Assembly (NCBI RefSeq): GCF_013393385.1
Contig: NZ_AP023239.1
Coordinates: 5,518,001-5,582,000, forward strand
Source of the DNA: Paenibacillus sp. URB8-2
Lineage (GTDB): Bacteria > Bacillota > Bacilli > Paenibacillales > Paenibacillaceae
DNA length: 64,000 nt
Direction: 5' to 3'
Below the pieces are notes generated by a model. The model ran no database searches. It was not told the origin of the DNA and saw only the letters and a list, made by a program, of their open reading frames with translations. Made by a program: the position numbers and the translations under genes. Below, in pieces: positions 23,500 to 33,653 of this stretch (positions are counted from its first letter, which is position 1; each line of letters begins with the position of its first letter).

Positions 23500-24792
23500 T
23501 TAATTCAGCGTAAGCGAGCTGCCGTCTCTGTAAACGGCCTTCCAGACGGGAACCAGCTCCAGCTTGTTTCCCTTGACCACCGGCATATAGACAGGGTACA
23601 AGTCGCGGAGCGGCGAAGATTTGCCAACCTCGGCCAGCCGCTTTCGCAGGGTATCCCCGCCGGACAGCTCCACAATCTTTTTCGAACCCATATCATCCTT
23701 GCTGTACATTAAGGACCGTTCATAGGCCGTTACCGTTCCCTGCTGCAGCTGCAAATGGATGAGTCCGTAATGCAGCTGCGGCTGATCCAGAACAGGGTAA
23801 GAGCCGTAGGGATAAGAACCGTAATACTGCTGGAAGGAAACGAGCCGGTCCTGATCGCTTTCTGCAGCCGCCTCCAGCCTGTAAGTTCCGTTCCATCCTC
23901 CATGCTGATTGACGAAGTCGACAGCCTCCAGCACATCCTTGGCATCGGTGCTCTCGCCTGCCGGAAGTGCCGTAGGGTCGCTGTAGCTCATCCAGTTCCG
24001 TTCCTGATCTACCTGCAGGCTGCGCTTGCTGTCCGTATAAATTTCGGAGCCGTCCTTTTCCCGGATATAACGGGTGCTGCCGGCATCGAAGAACAGACTG
24101 CTCTGCATCTGCTCTACCGTATACAGCCCGGAAGGCATCTCGGACGCCACCAGGGACAAGCTGCTCTCCGGAACGTAATACTCGCCGGTTAACGTTGAGT
24201 AAGGCGTCCACGACTTTCCGAAATCGACATGCTGCTGAACGTCCTGCACGGTAAGATCGGCTTTGGCCGCTTCATAGACGATATCTCCCCTTGTGCTGAA
24301 GAAAACGGCATGGGCTTTCGAATCATTCTTTGCGCTGTATATCCAGATCCGGTCGATGCTTTCCCCCGCGAACAGGGAATCCGGAGACAGCTGCATCACC
24401 CGCTGCAGCAGCGCTACGGGAATGCCCGAACCGAACGACAGCTCGATTCCGGGGTTCTCGCTGCGAATCTTGGTCCAGTCGAAATCCTGGACGGAACGGC
24501 GCTGAAAGCTCTCGAAGCTCCGCCCCTTCAGCCGGTTCAGAATCAGGTTATAGAAAGTCGAGCTTGGGTAAAACAGCGTGTGCTTGTTGTTTCCCAGATG
24601 AATAATCATTTTGTAAGGAAATAGCAAATTTTCGACTTTTTCTTCTGGCCCCATGTTGTCGGTCTTTACATATAGATTCTCGGAAAAGACCGCCGAATCG
24701 CTCCCCGGCAGACGGTAGATCAAATAGTAACTCTCCACCAGGCTACTCAGGACGAGCAGCGCCAGAATCCATGACTTGATTCTTTCCTTCAC
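23500..24792 (-). CDS. walH: WalK regulator WalH (YycH)
   Basis: The 430-residue protein has a single N-terminal helix (about 7-27, WILALLVLSSLVESYYLIYR) and a large outside domain with the three-part YycH plan. It acts with WalI on the WalK sensor. Its start overlaps walK by four bases (ATGA), so the two are translationally coupled. The length is close to other YycH proteins. Confidence 0.9.
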   Translation of the reverse strand: MKERIKSWILALLVLSSLVESYYLIYRLPGSDSAVFSENLYVKTDNMGPEEKVENLLFPYKMIIHLGNNKHTLFYPSSTFYNLILNRLKGRSFESFQRRSVQDFDWTKIRSENPGIELSFGSGIPVALLQRVMQLSPDSLFAGESIDRIWIYSAKNDSKAHAVFFSTRGDIVYEAAKADLTVQDVQQHVDFGKSWTPYSTLTGEYYVPESSLSLVASEMPSGLYTVEQMQSSLFFDAGSTRYIREKDGSEIYTDSKRSLQVDQERNWMSYSDPTALPAGESTDAKDVLEAVDFVNQHGGWNGTYRLEAAAESDQDRLVSFQQYYGSYPYGSYPVLDQPQLHYGLIHLQLQQGTVTAYERSLMYSKDDMGSKKIVELSGGDTLRKRLAEVGKSSPLRDLYPVYMPVVKGNKLELVPVWKAVYRDGSSLTLN

Positions 24793-26621
24793 GCCTGGTC
24801 CCTCCTTTGCTTCTCCAGAGGCAGCGTAAAGGTGACCTTAGAGCCTTTGTTCAGTTCGGATTGCAGGGATATGGCGCCCCCGTGCGCTTTTACAATTTCC
24901 CGGGCAATGGAGAGTCCGAGGCCGGTTCCGCCCATATTCCGCGAACGCGCTTTATCCACCCGGTAAAAGCGCTCGAAAATGCGCTCAATATCCTTCTTGG
25001 GAATTCCGATTCCGGAGTCGCGGACGGAAATCTCCAGTATCCCTTCGGCATTGCATCCCGCCTCCAGTCCGATGCTCCCGCCCTCAGGCGTATATTTCAG
25101 GGCATTGGACACCAGATTGCCCAGCACCTGGTCGATCTGATCCCTGTCGAGCCAGGCCGTAGAGACGCCCCGGCGGATGACGGTGCTGATGGAAATCCGC
25201 TTCTGCCGGATTTGGAAGGAGAAGCGGTCGGCCACATCCTCCAGCATCTCGGAAATATCGGTCTCCTGATAGCGCAGCTGCGCTTCCCTGGAATCAAGGC
25301 GGGACAGATGCAGCAGATCGGTGACAAGACGGATCATCCGCTCCGTCTCGCTGCGGATTACGCCGACAAAACGTCCGGCCAGCTGCGGATCTTCCAGCGC
25401 GCCGTCATCGAGCGCTTCCGCATAGCTCTTAATGGTCGTGAGCGGCGTGCGCAGCTCATGCGATACGTTCGCCACAAATTCGCGGCGGGACGCTTCCAGG
25501 TTCTCCTGCTCGGTGACATCCTGCAGCACCGCGATCGTTCCGGCGATTCCGCCCTCGCGGCGGTGAATCGGCGTGAACGTCACCCGCACGATGTTGGGCT
25601 CCTCCCCTTCGAAAGATTTAAGCCTCAGCAGCGTGGACTGCGCGGTACCGCCGGACAAAGCGAGCGTCTGATCGCCTTCGAGGCCAAGCAGCCCGTCCAG
25701 CTCAAGGCCCCGGGGGAGCGGTTCATCCGCACCCAGCATCAAAGATGCCCGGCGGTTCATAAGAATGACGCGGCCGGTTTCATCCGTCGCCACCACTCCG
25801 TCGCTCATATTGGTCAGAATGGAGGCGAGCTTCTCCTTCTCTTCCTCGTTCTGGGCAAGCGCGTCCCTCAGCCTGCCGGTCATATAGTTGAACGCCTTGC
25901 TCAGCTGCCCAATTTCATCATTGCCGAATATCGGCATTTTCCGGTCGAAGCTTCCTTCGGCGACTTCCTTGGCATGCCGGGTCATCTCTTTGATCGGCTG
26001 TGTGATGGTATGGGCGAGGATAACGCCGAGTACGGCCGTCAATGTGAGCGCCAGCAGGAGGCCGGAGATAAACACGCTATTGATCCGGCTCATCGTCGCG
26101 TAAAGATCCTTCATGTCGGCGGCGATGTAAATGGCGCCAACCACCTTGCCGCCCGACCATACCGGCTTGGCCACGACCTTTTTCCGCACATTGTCATCGC
26201 CGATAATGTACTCCTCGTTGTCGCTGATGCCCTGCAGCGCGCGGCTGACCACCGTCTGCGTATTGCGCTGCCCGACATAGTCGCTCTGAGACGGCACCGA
26301 GGTCGTGATGATTTTGCCGCTCGCATCAAGCACTTGGATTTCCGCGCCGCTGATATACAGATTGTTGACCATGCCGCGCAGGCCGTCCACCGAAGACTGC
26401 TCATCCGCTCCGCCGGCTCCGCTGCTGAATTTGTCGGCCGTCAGAATCGACAGCATTTCCGCCCGGGCCTTCAAATCCTTCGTGAAGTTGTCGGTCAGCG
26501 AATTCTTCATCGAGCTTACAAAATACACGCCGATCAGCTGCATTGCAATCAGAATCAGCAGTACGTAAATAATAATCAGCTTCGCCTGAATTGTCCGGAA
26601 AAAGGACATGACCTTCATCAC
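24789..26621 (-). CDS. walK: Cell-wall sensor histidine kinase WalK
   Basis: The 610-residue kinase has helix 1 (about 13-35), an extracellular Cache-like domain (about 36-180), helix 2 (about 183-205), HAMP (to about 258), PAS (about 262-370), HisKA with [21 protein letters not shown] (phospho-His near 385) and an ATPase domain with the N box [24 protein letters not shown] and GTGLGLSI. It senses cell-wall state and phosphorylates WalR, in most Bacillota an essential pair. GTG 26621 or ATG 26618 can serve as start (GGAGG just before); it overlaps walR. Confidence 0.95.
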   Translation of the reverse strand: MMKVMSFFRTIQAKLIIIYVLLILIAMQLIGVYFVSSMKNSLTDNFTKDLKARAEMLSILTADKFSSGAGGADEQSSVDGLRGMVNNLYISGAEIQVLDASGKIITTSVPSQSDYVGQRNTQTVVSRALQGISDNEEYIIGDDNVRKKVVAKPVWSGGKVVGAIYIAADMKDLYATMSRINSVFISGLLLALTLTAVLGVILAHTITQPIKEMTRHAKEVAEGSFDRKMPIFGNDEIGQLSKAFNYMTGRLRDALAQNEEEKEKLASILTNMSDGVVATDETGRVILMNRRASLMLGADEPLPRGLELDGLLGLEGDQTLALSGGTAQSTLLRLKSFEGEEPNIVRVTFTPIHRREGGIAGTIAVLQDVTEQENLEASRREFVANVSHELRTPLTTIKSYAEALDDGALEDPQLAGRFVGVIRSETERMIRLVTDLLHLSRLDSREAQLRYQETDISEMLEDVADRFSFQIRQKRISISTVIRRGVSTAWLDRDQIDQVLGNLVSNALKYTPEGGSIGLEAGCNAEGILEISVRDSGIGIPKKDIERIFERFYRVDKARSRNMGGTGLGLSIAREIVKAHGGAISLQSELNKGSKVTFTLPLEKQRRDQA

Positions 26622-27349
26622 AATCCTCCGTTTTTGGGACTGTGCATCAAATATCCGAGCCCGCGCCGCGTAAAGATATACTCCGGCTTGCTCGGGTTCT
26701 CCTCGATCTTCTCTCTCAGCCGCCGGATCGTCACATCGACCGTCCGCACGTCTCCGAAATATTCAAATCCCCAGACCGCCTGGAGCAAATGCTCCCTTGT
26801 CATGACCTTACCGGCGTTGCGGACCATATAATAGAGCAGTTCGTATTCGCGGTGCGTCAGATCCAGAGGTTCCCCGCCCTTATAGACGGTGTACATGTCG
26901 GTATCTATAAACAGATCGAAATGGTGGACGCCCTGCTTGCCTTCGTCCGGCCCGCTCTGCGTCTCCGCGGGAGTCGGCTTATGCTGTCGGCGCATTTGCG
27001 CCTTTACCCGGGCAAGCAGCTCGCGCGTGCTGAATGGCTTGGTTACATAATCGTCCGCCCCAAGCTCAAGACCGAGCACCTTGTCGATTTCCCCGTCCTT
27101 GGCGGTCAGCATGATGATTGGAATATCCAGATGGGCGGACCGCACCTCACGGCAGACATCCATGCCGTCCTTGCCGGGCAGCATGAGATCCAGCAGCATG
27201 AGATCGGGCCGTTTGGACAAGGCCAGATCCACGGCGCTTATACCGTCAAAAGCGCAAATGACCTCATAACCTTCTTTTTCCAGATTAAACTTTAATATAT
27301 CGGCAATAGGCTGCTCGTCGTCGACTACCAAAATCGTTCCCATTCCCAT
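26618..27349 (-). CDS. walR: Cell-wall response regulator WalR
   Basis: The 243-residue OmpR-type regulator has the receiver ([14 protein letters not shown], phospho-Asp in [16 protein letters not shown], Thr in IIMLTAKD, Lys in DDYVTKPFS) and the winged helix ([35 protein letters not shown]). It controls wall hydrolases and lipoteichoic acid genes. ATG 27349 is preferred over GTG 27364 as the conserved beginning is [12 protein letters not shown] 27343 is also possible. It is the first gene of the wal operon. An M23 wall endopeptidase, a likely target class, lies directly upstream. Confidence 0.95.
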   Translation of the reverse strand: MGMGTILVVDDEQPIADILKFNLEKEGYEVICAFDGISAVDLALSKRPDLMLLDLMLPGKDGMDVCREVRSAHLDIPIIMLTAKDGEIDKVLGLELGADDYVTKPFSTRELLARVKAQMRRQHKPTPAETQSGPDEGKQGVHHFDLFIDTDMYTVYKGGEPLDLTHREYELLYYMVRNAGKVMTREHLLQAVWGFEYFGDVRTVDVTIRRLREKIEENPSKPEYIFTRRGLGYLMHSPKNGGL

Positions 27350-27488
27350 AATCCACCGTTTCACCCTTCTATCTTACTGATAAGTTTCCTATTCATTTTA
27401 CCATACCTGCCCGCACGTCACATCCTACGAAGTACGGAGGCCGGCCTTTTAGGAGCGCAAACCGGCGCTTGCTCCTTATAATAACGAA

Positions 27489-27517
27489 GCCGTCCGGGAA
27501 ACTCCCGGGCGGCCTGT
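27489..27517 (-). terminator. Terminator of the M23 endopeptidase gene
   Basis: On the minus strand GCCGCCCGGGA pairs with TCCCGGACGGC and is followed by TTCGTTATT. It lies 14 bases after the stop codon. The U run is poor, so efficiency is uncertain. Confidence 0.55.
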
Positions 27518-27530
27518 ATTTCAAGATAAA

Positions 27531-29063
27531 CTATTGGAGATATTTCAACGGGTTCATGGCCGTGCCGCTCTTGCGGATTTCAAAATGCAAATGCGTACCC
27601 GTGGAGCGGCCGGTATTACCCATGATGCCGATCCTGGAGCCCTGCTCCAGCTTCTGGCCGACCGATACGGAAATTTTGCTCAAGTGGCCGTAATACGTTT
27701 CATATCCGTTGCCATGGTTGATAATGACGACATTGCCGTAGCCGTGTTGTACTCCGGCAAAGCTTACCGTCCCGGCATCGGCGGCCTTGATCGTCCGGTT
27801 GCCGGATACGAGATCCACCCCTTTATGGCTCCGGCCCCAGCGTTCGCCGAAGGTGCTGGAAATGACCGCGCCGATAACCGGCCAGGCGAATGACCCGGAG
27901 GCTTCGTGCGCTACCTTGGTGCCACGGTATACGACTTCAGGCAGCGAAGCCTTGAGAACCGTCTGGCCGAGCCATTCCTCTTTGACGACCTCGCCGTTCT
28001 CCTTCGTAAGCCGGTATTGCATTTCCTTGAGCCCGGTCTGGCCGGGACGAACCACCTTCGTCTTGCCTTTAGGCAGCAGCTCGCTCGTGCGCACAATCAC
28101 TTCGGGTTCGGTCACGATCTGCTCCTCCGCCTTCTCTGTCGTTACAACAGTAATCGGCGGCTGTGGAACCGTCAGTTTAAGCTCATCCCCGATTTGCAGC
28201 GTCAGTTCTTTCACTTCCGGGTTGTTCCGGAAGATTTCCTTCTGCGCAATTTCATAACGGCCGGCAATGCTCGAAACCGTGTCTCCTTCTTGAACCGTAT
28301 AAACCAGCGGCGCGTCCACGCCTACGGTAAGCGCCTTGACCGCCTCCTGCACGTCCATCACCTTGTTCGGGTCGGCCTTTACCGGCATGACGGATAACTG
28401 TTCGCGTATATCCGCAGACTCTACCTTATCTCCGGGAGAAGCCGAAGCCGATGACGCGGCCGTTTTTTTCAGCTGCGGCGCACCGGAGGCTTCCTTCTTC
28501 CCCGATATGTAGTAGGCTTTGACTCCCTGAAGCACGGCGCTGGCCGTTTCCTGGTCTTTAACGATACCGACGACTTTGCCGTCCACGACCAGTTGAACGC
28601 CAACCGCATAGGCTTTAAGCAAGCCGTCCAGTTTGTCTAACGTTCCCTCGTTGTCGATGACCGGCTTATAGTTGCGGGCTGCCTGCGTTGTGATGCCATC
28701 CGTCTGCAGGACCATAACCTCGTCCGGATATTTCTTCTGGTACTCTTCCTGCTTCTCCTCAAACAAAGCCTTGAGCCGATCCTTATCGGAAAGCGTCCCG
28801 ATTTCCTTGCCGTGCAGCAGAACGCGGTAGTAGGCCTCCGTATTCGCTTCCACATAGTGCTTGTGCGCCCCAATGAACGAGACGGTCAGCAGCGCAATGC
28901 CAGCGGTTGCCGCAAGCCAGGTCAGGCGCAGACGCCGCCGTGAATCTTTCGTTACCGGAACGTTAACCATGCCCTCCCCGGCATCGTCTTTCCCTCCGGC
29001 CACGGTTTTGGGAGCTTCTCCTTTTTGCCCCTTCAGCCCGCGTATAAATTTCAAACCTTTCAT
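27531..29063 (-). CDS. M23 endopeptidase with LysM and G5 domains
   Basis: The 510-residue protein has a basic cytoplasmic start, one membrane helix (about 48-66, LTWLAATAGIALLTVSFIGA), and a long outside part. This has a LysM (YTVQEGDTVSSIAGRYEIAQKEIFRNNPEV, about 255-300), a G5 domain (about 305-385) and a C-terminal M23 peptidase. The peptidase metal ligands are visible in RSHKGVDLVSG (HxxxD) and THLHFEIRKSG (HxH). It should cut peptide cross-links in peptidoglycan while bound to the membrane and wall. It lies upstream of walR on the same strand with its own terminator. Confidence 0.92.
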   Translation of the reverse strand: MKGLKFIRGLKGQKGEAPKTVAGGKDDAGEGMVNVPVTKDSRRRLRLTWLAATAGIALLTVSFIGAHKHYVEANTEAYYRVLLHGKEIGTLSDKDRLKALFEEKQEEYQKKYPDEVMVLQTDGITTQAARNYKPVIDNEGTLDKLDGLLKAYAVGVQLVVDGKVVGIVKDQETASAVLQGVKAYYISGKKEASGAPQLKKTAASSASASPGDKVESADIREQLSVMPVKADPNKVMDVQEAVKALTVGVDAPLVYTVQEGDTVSSIAGRYEIAQKEIFRNNPEVKELTLQIGDELKLTVPQPPITVVTTEKAEEQIVTEPEVIVRTSELLPKGKTKVVRPGQTGLKEMQYRLTKENGEVVKEEWLGQTVLKASLPEVVYRGTKVAHEASGSFAWPVIGAVISSTFGERWGRSHKGVDLVSGNRTIKAADAGTVSFAGVQHGYGNVVIINHGNGYETYYGHLSKISVSVGQKLEQGSRIGIMGNTGRSTGTHLHFEIRKSGTAMNPLKYLQ

Positions 29064-29395
29064 GAAACTCTCCCTTCAGCCTGATCCCTTTACTGCCATG
29101 CAGCCGGAACTATGGTATGACCGCTTAATCTATATTTGCCGAAAATGTATCCTGAGTGGTAAAGAAAAATACGATTTCGATGATGTGGAAAAAGTTACAA
29201 AAAATTAACCAATTTCGGTCCTTGTTAACTTTACCATAGCCTGCGGAAAAATTTCAACTTCACCAAGTAGAAACCGTCTTCCCTGTTTTCATGCAAAAAG
29301 GCCGTCCACCAGCGCCCTTCAGGCGTTTCGGAACAGCGTTTTTCCTGAAATATGCAAAGGTTGCAATCTGCGTGACGGACAAGGAGTATACTTCT
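29064..29395. other. Intergenic region upstream of the M23 gene
   Basis: No gene is supported here. It should hold the M23 promoter and the end of the 29396-30058 transcript. A partial inverted repeat at 29300-29330 (GGCCGTCC, GCGCCCTTCAGGCG) with CTTTTTGC on the minus strand may be a weak terminator. I looked for a full WalR box (TGTWAH-N5-TGTWAH) and saw only one half-site near 29190-29200. Confidence 0.4.
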
Positions 29396-30058
29396 CTATT
29401 GTCCGCCCGTGCCGGAAGTCAGGATCTTCATCAGCTTATTATATTCCTCCTGGGTTACGTACTTGGAAATAATCGACTGGATCTCTGTCACCTCCTGTTC
29501 CGTTAGCCCGCCCTCCATGGCGGCGGAAATCTTCTGCATCTCATCCTGAGGAACCTTGTTCATTAGAATGTTAAAAATATTAACTTTTTCCTCAGACGGC
29601 AAATTGTCCTTCAAATCCTTCATCGCTTCCGGAGTCATGACCAATTGCTGGTCCTGCGTGCCGTTCTGCTCCTCCGCAGTCGCCTCGCCCATGACGGGAA
29701 GCGCGTTGTCCGGCGCCTTCTCTTCCACGGAGCTTCCGCCGCCGCTGTCCGCTGTCGCTGCCGGAACCGTCTCATTTGTGCCGCCCGTCCCGGAAGGCTT
29801 GTTCGCATCTGGATTTCCAGCCGCCGCCGTGCCGTCATCTTGTGCCACCGGTTCCTTAGAGGGCGCCCTGCCGCTTGTACCCATAAGGCTGCTCAGCATT
29901 CCGCCGAACCCCGGAGCCGGCATATCCACCTTGAGGCCGAGCCCGGACATTACCGACTGAACATACGCATTTACAATAACGCCCGTCGTCAGTATGGACA
30001 GACTGCTGGCCAGTACTACGATCAGACATACGCCCATCGCACGTTTAACCCATTTCAT
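29396..30058 (-). CDS. Membrane-anchored protein of unknown function
   Basis: The 220-residue protein has one N-terminal helix (about 5-30, AMGVCLIVVLASSLSILTTGVIVNAYV) and a Gly/Ser/Ala/Pro-rich stretch (about 55-135). The helical C-terminal part (about 140-220) is acidic, with MTPEAMKDLKDNLPSEEKV, LTEQEVTEIQSIISKY and EEYNKLMKILTSG. It resembles a tethered regulator or sensor but no family is recognised. ATG 30058 is chosen as AAGGGAGAG lies 7 bases upstream. It lies between purA and the M23 gene, where Paenibacillus genomes may carry it as a lineage-specific gene (inference). Confidence 0.7.
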   Translation of the reverse strand: MKWVKRAMGVCLIVVLASSLSILTTGVIVNAYVQSVMSGLGLKVDMPAPGFGGMLSSLMGTSGRAPSKEPVAQDDGTAAAGNPDANKPSGTGGTNETVPAATADSGGGSSVEEKAPDNALPVMGEATAEEQNGTQDQQLVMTPEAMKDLKDNLPSEEKVNIFNILMNKVPQDEMQKISAAMEGGLTEQEVTEIQSIISKYVTQEEYNKLMKILTSGTGGQ

Positions 30059-30243
30059 TCCCATCTCTCCCTTGCATGAGTGCATTCCGCCCTGCCGCTT
30101 GCATCCAAATCCAAACGTTTGTCTGCTATTTTTCCAGTATTGACCGTTATCCGCTTCGGGAAACGTTAGGTACGCTCATTCATGCGGAAGTTAAGGAGTT
30201 GCACTGAGGCAAATGGGCGATCATGTGCGAAATCGGCACACGC

Positions 30244-30285
30244 AAAAGAACCGCAGGAAGCCCTTGAAGGCTCTCTGCGGTTCTT
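30244..30285 (-). terminator. Terminator of purA
   Basis: AAGAACCGCAG (30246-30256) pairs perfectly with CTGCGGTTCTT (30275-30285). The minus strand continues TTTTGCG. An inner pairing between AGCCC and GGGCT-like bases may extend the stem. It lies about 58 bases after the stop. Confidence 0.75.
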
Positions 30286-30342
30286 AAATCAGCATTTCGC
30301 AAAATGTTCTAAATGCGTATAATCGCGGGGTCTTGCCGCTTA

Positions 30343-31674
<1,332 letters not shown>

Positions 31675-31783
31675 TTAGGGCTCTGTACTTTACCGCTATG
31701 TACGCAGCCCTGACGGACGCTTTAGACGGTTTAATCCGCTAAAGCACAATTATCAGTGTAACAGCGGTTTTTTTTAAAGTCAA

Positions 31784-31824
31784 ACAAAAACGAACGATTG
31801 CACCAAGAAATGTACAATCGTTCG
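31784..31824 (-). terminator. dnaB terminator, also PurBox-like inverted pair
   Basis: CGAACGATTG (31791-31800) pairs perfectly with CAATCGTTCG (31815-31824), followed on the minus strand by TTTTTGTTT. The same arms read ATTTCCGAACGAT and AAAAACGAACGAT on opposite strands, near the PurR consensus AWWWCCGAACWWT. It stands 155 bases before purA. Confidence 0.7.
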
Positions 31825-31843
31825 GAAATTGTCATGATTATCC

Positions 31844-33205
31844 TTAACCTGCAAATGGTTCGGAGTGAGCACGCTCGTAGTTGACGAACTTGTTGAAATT
31901 TTTCAAAAATACAAGCTCCACCGTGCCGACTGGACCGTTACGCTGTTTGGCGATAATAATCTCGATAATGTTCTTCTTCTCGGTTTCCTGATTATAGTAA
32001 TCATCCCGGTACAAGAACGCGACGATATCGGCGTCCTGCTCGATCGAACCCGATTCCCGGAGGTCCGACATCATCGGCCGCTTGTCCTGACGCTGCTCGA
32101 CGCCCCGGCTGAGCTGGGACAGAGCGATTACCGGCACGTCAAGCTCCCGCGCGATTTGCTTCAATGTCCGGGAAATATCCGAGACCTCCTGCTGACGGTT
32201 CTCACCGCCCTTGCCGCGGCCCTGGATGAGCTGGAGGTAGTCGATCACGATCATGCCCAGCCCTTTTTCTTTCTTCAGCCTCCGGCATTTGGCGCGAATA
32301 TCAGCCACGGTTATGCCCGGCGTGTCGTCGATATAGATTTCCGATTCCGAAAGCGACGCAATCCCCATCGTCAGCTTAGACCAGTCATCATCGCTCTTGA
32401 AATCGCCGGTACGCATAATGTTCGCATCCAGATTCGCTTCGGCGCAGATCATCCGCTGCACAAGCTGGGCGGCCGACATTTCCAGACTGAAGATGGCTAC
32501 CGTCTCCTTCGCGCGCACCGCCACGTTCTGGGCGATGTTCAGTGCAAAGGCCGTCTTGCCCACGGAAGGGCGGGCGGCCACAATAATAAGGTCATTGCGC
32601 TGAAAACCGTTCGTCATATGATCGAGATCGGCAAAGCCGGAAGGAATACCGGACGTGCCCCCCTTGTTTTGGTGGAGCATCTCCACCCGGTCGAACACTT
32701 CCATCAGCACGTCGCGGATGGCGATGAACCCGCTGCCGCTTCTCCGGTTGGAGATTTCGAGAATGCGGCGTTCGGCGTCGCTCAGCATATCCGCAACATC
32801 CTCGCCGCCGGTGTAGCCTTCGCTTACGATTTGCGTCGCGGTCCGAATAAGCCTGCGCAGCATGGCCTTCTCTTCGATAATCTGCGCATAATAATCGACA
32901 TTGGCCGCCGTAGGCACCGCATGCGCAAGCTTGGCCAAATAGCTGACCCCGCCGATGTCTTCAAGCTCTCCCTTGTCCTGAAGCTTGGCCGTCAGGGTAA
33001 CCAAATCAATCGGCTGGTTCTCTTCTCCGAGCTGTATCATCGCCTCAAAGATCATTTGATGCGGCTTGTCGTAAAAGTCTTCGGTATTCACCCGCTCCAT
33101 GGCCGAAATCAGCGCTTCGTCCTGCAGCAGGATTGCGCCGATTACCGCCTGTTCCGCTTCCAGATTCTGCGGGGGAACCCGATCGAAAAAGAGATCTCCG
33201 CCCAT
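31844..33205 (-). CDS. dnaB: Replicative DNA helicase
   Basis: The 453-residue hexameric helicase (DnaC in B. subtilis naming) unwinds DNA at the replication fork. The N-terminal domain (about 8-110; PPQNLEAEQAVIGAIL) binds primase and loader. The RecA-like motor shows Walker A VAARPSVGKTAFALNIAQN (near 210-228), ETVAIFSLEMSAAQLVQRM, Walker B GMIVIDYLQLIQG and the arginine-finger end VFLKNFNKFVNYE. It follows rplI with a one-base gap. There is no intein. The terminator is at 31784-31824. Confidence 0.96.
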   Translation of the reverse strand: MGGDLFFDRVPPQNLEAEQAVIGAILLQDEALISAMERVNTEDFYDKPHQMIFEAMIQLGEENQPIDLVTLTAKLQDKGELEDIGGVSYLAKLAHAVPTAANVDYYAQIIEEKAMLRRLIRTATQIVSEGYTGGEDVADMLSDAERRILEISNRRSGSGFIAIRDVLMEVFDRVEMLHQNKGGTSGIPSGFADLDHMTNGFQRNDLIIVAARPSVGKTAFALNIAQNVAVRAKETVAIFSLEMSAAQLVQRMICAEANLDANIMRTGDFKSDDDWSKLTMGIASLSESEIYIDDTPGITVADIRAKCRRLKKEKGLGMIVIDYLQLIQGRGKGGENRQQEVSDISRTLKQIARELDVPVIALSQLSRGVEQRQDKRPMMSDLRESGSIEQDADIVAFLYRDDYYNQETEKKNIIEIIIAKQRNGPVGTVELVFLKNFNKFVNYERAHSEPFAG

Positions 33206-33206
33206 A

Positions 33207-33653
33207 CTACTCCTCCGTTACCTGAACCTTCAGCACGGCCTTGACTTCCGTATGCAATTTAACCTGAACCTGCAGCGTGCCCAGATGGCGGATCGGCTCA
33301 TCCATCTCGATTTTACGCTTGTCGATGGTTATGCCGCTTTGCTTTAACAGTGCTTCGGCGATCTGCTTGCTCGTAATCGCGCCGAACAACCGGCCGCCCT
33401 CTCCCGCTTTCGCTTTCATCGTAAGCGTAAGCTCGCTCAACTTCTCTCCAAGCTGCTGCGCTTCTTCTTTCTCCTGCTCCTTGCGGCGCTGCTCGGCAGC
33501 AGCCTGATTCTCAATTGTTTTCATATTTCCTTCGGTAGCTGGACGGGCCATGCCCCGCGGCAGCAGGAAGTTGGTAGCGTAGCCTTCCGACACCTCTTTG
33601 ATTTGACCCTTCTTGCCTTGACCTTTAACGTCTTTAATGAATATGACCTTCAT
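33207..33653 (-). CDS. rplI: Ribosomal protein L9
   Basis: The 148-residue protein has the N-terminal rRNA-binding domain ([36 protein letters not shown]), a long connecting helix rich in Glu, Gln and Lys (about 40-75), and the C-terminal domain ([16 protein letters not shown]). Length and order are normal. Its start overlaps gdpP by four bases, and it precedes dnaB, the usual gdpP-rplI-dnaB operon. Confidence 0.96.
   Translation of the reverse strand: MKVIFIKDVKGQGKKGQIKEVSEGYATNFLLPRGMARPATEGNMKTIENQAAAEQRRKEQEKEEAQQLGEKLSELTLTMKAKAGEGGRLFGAITSKQIAEALLKQSGITIDKRKIEMDEPIRHLGTLQVQVKLHTEVKAVLKVQVTEE

Noticed and set aside
24807..26831. 674-codon plus-strand frame opposite walK
   Set aside because: It is exceptionally long but fully explained by the codon bias of walK; composition is Arg/His/Gln-rich without recognisable domains.
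29186..29205. WalR box before the M23 gene
   Set aside because: Only one TGTAAC-like half-site was found; the second half at the required spacing is missing.
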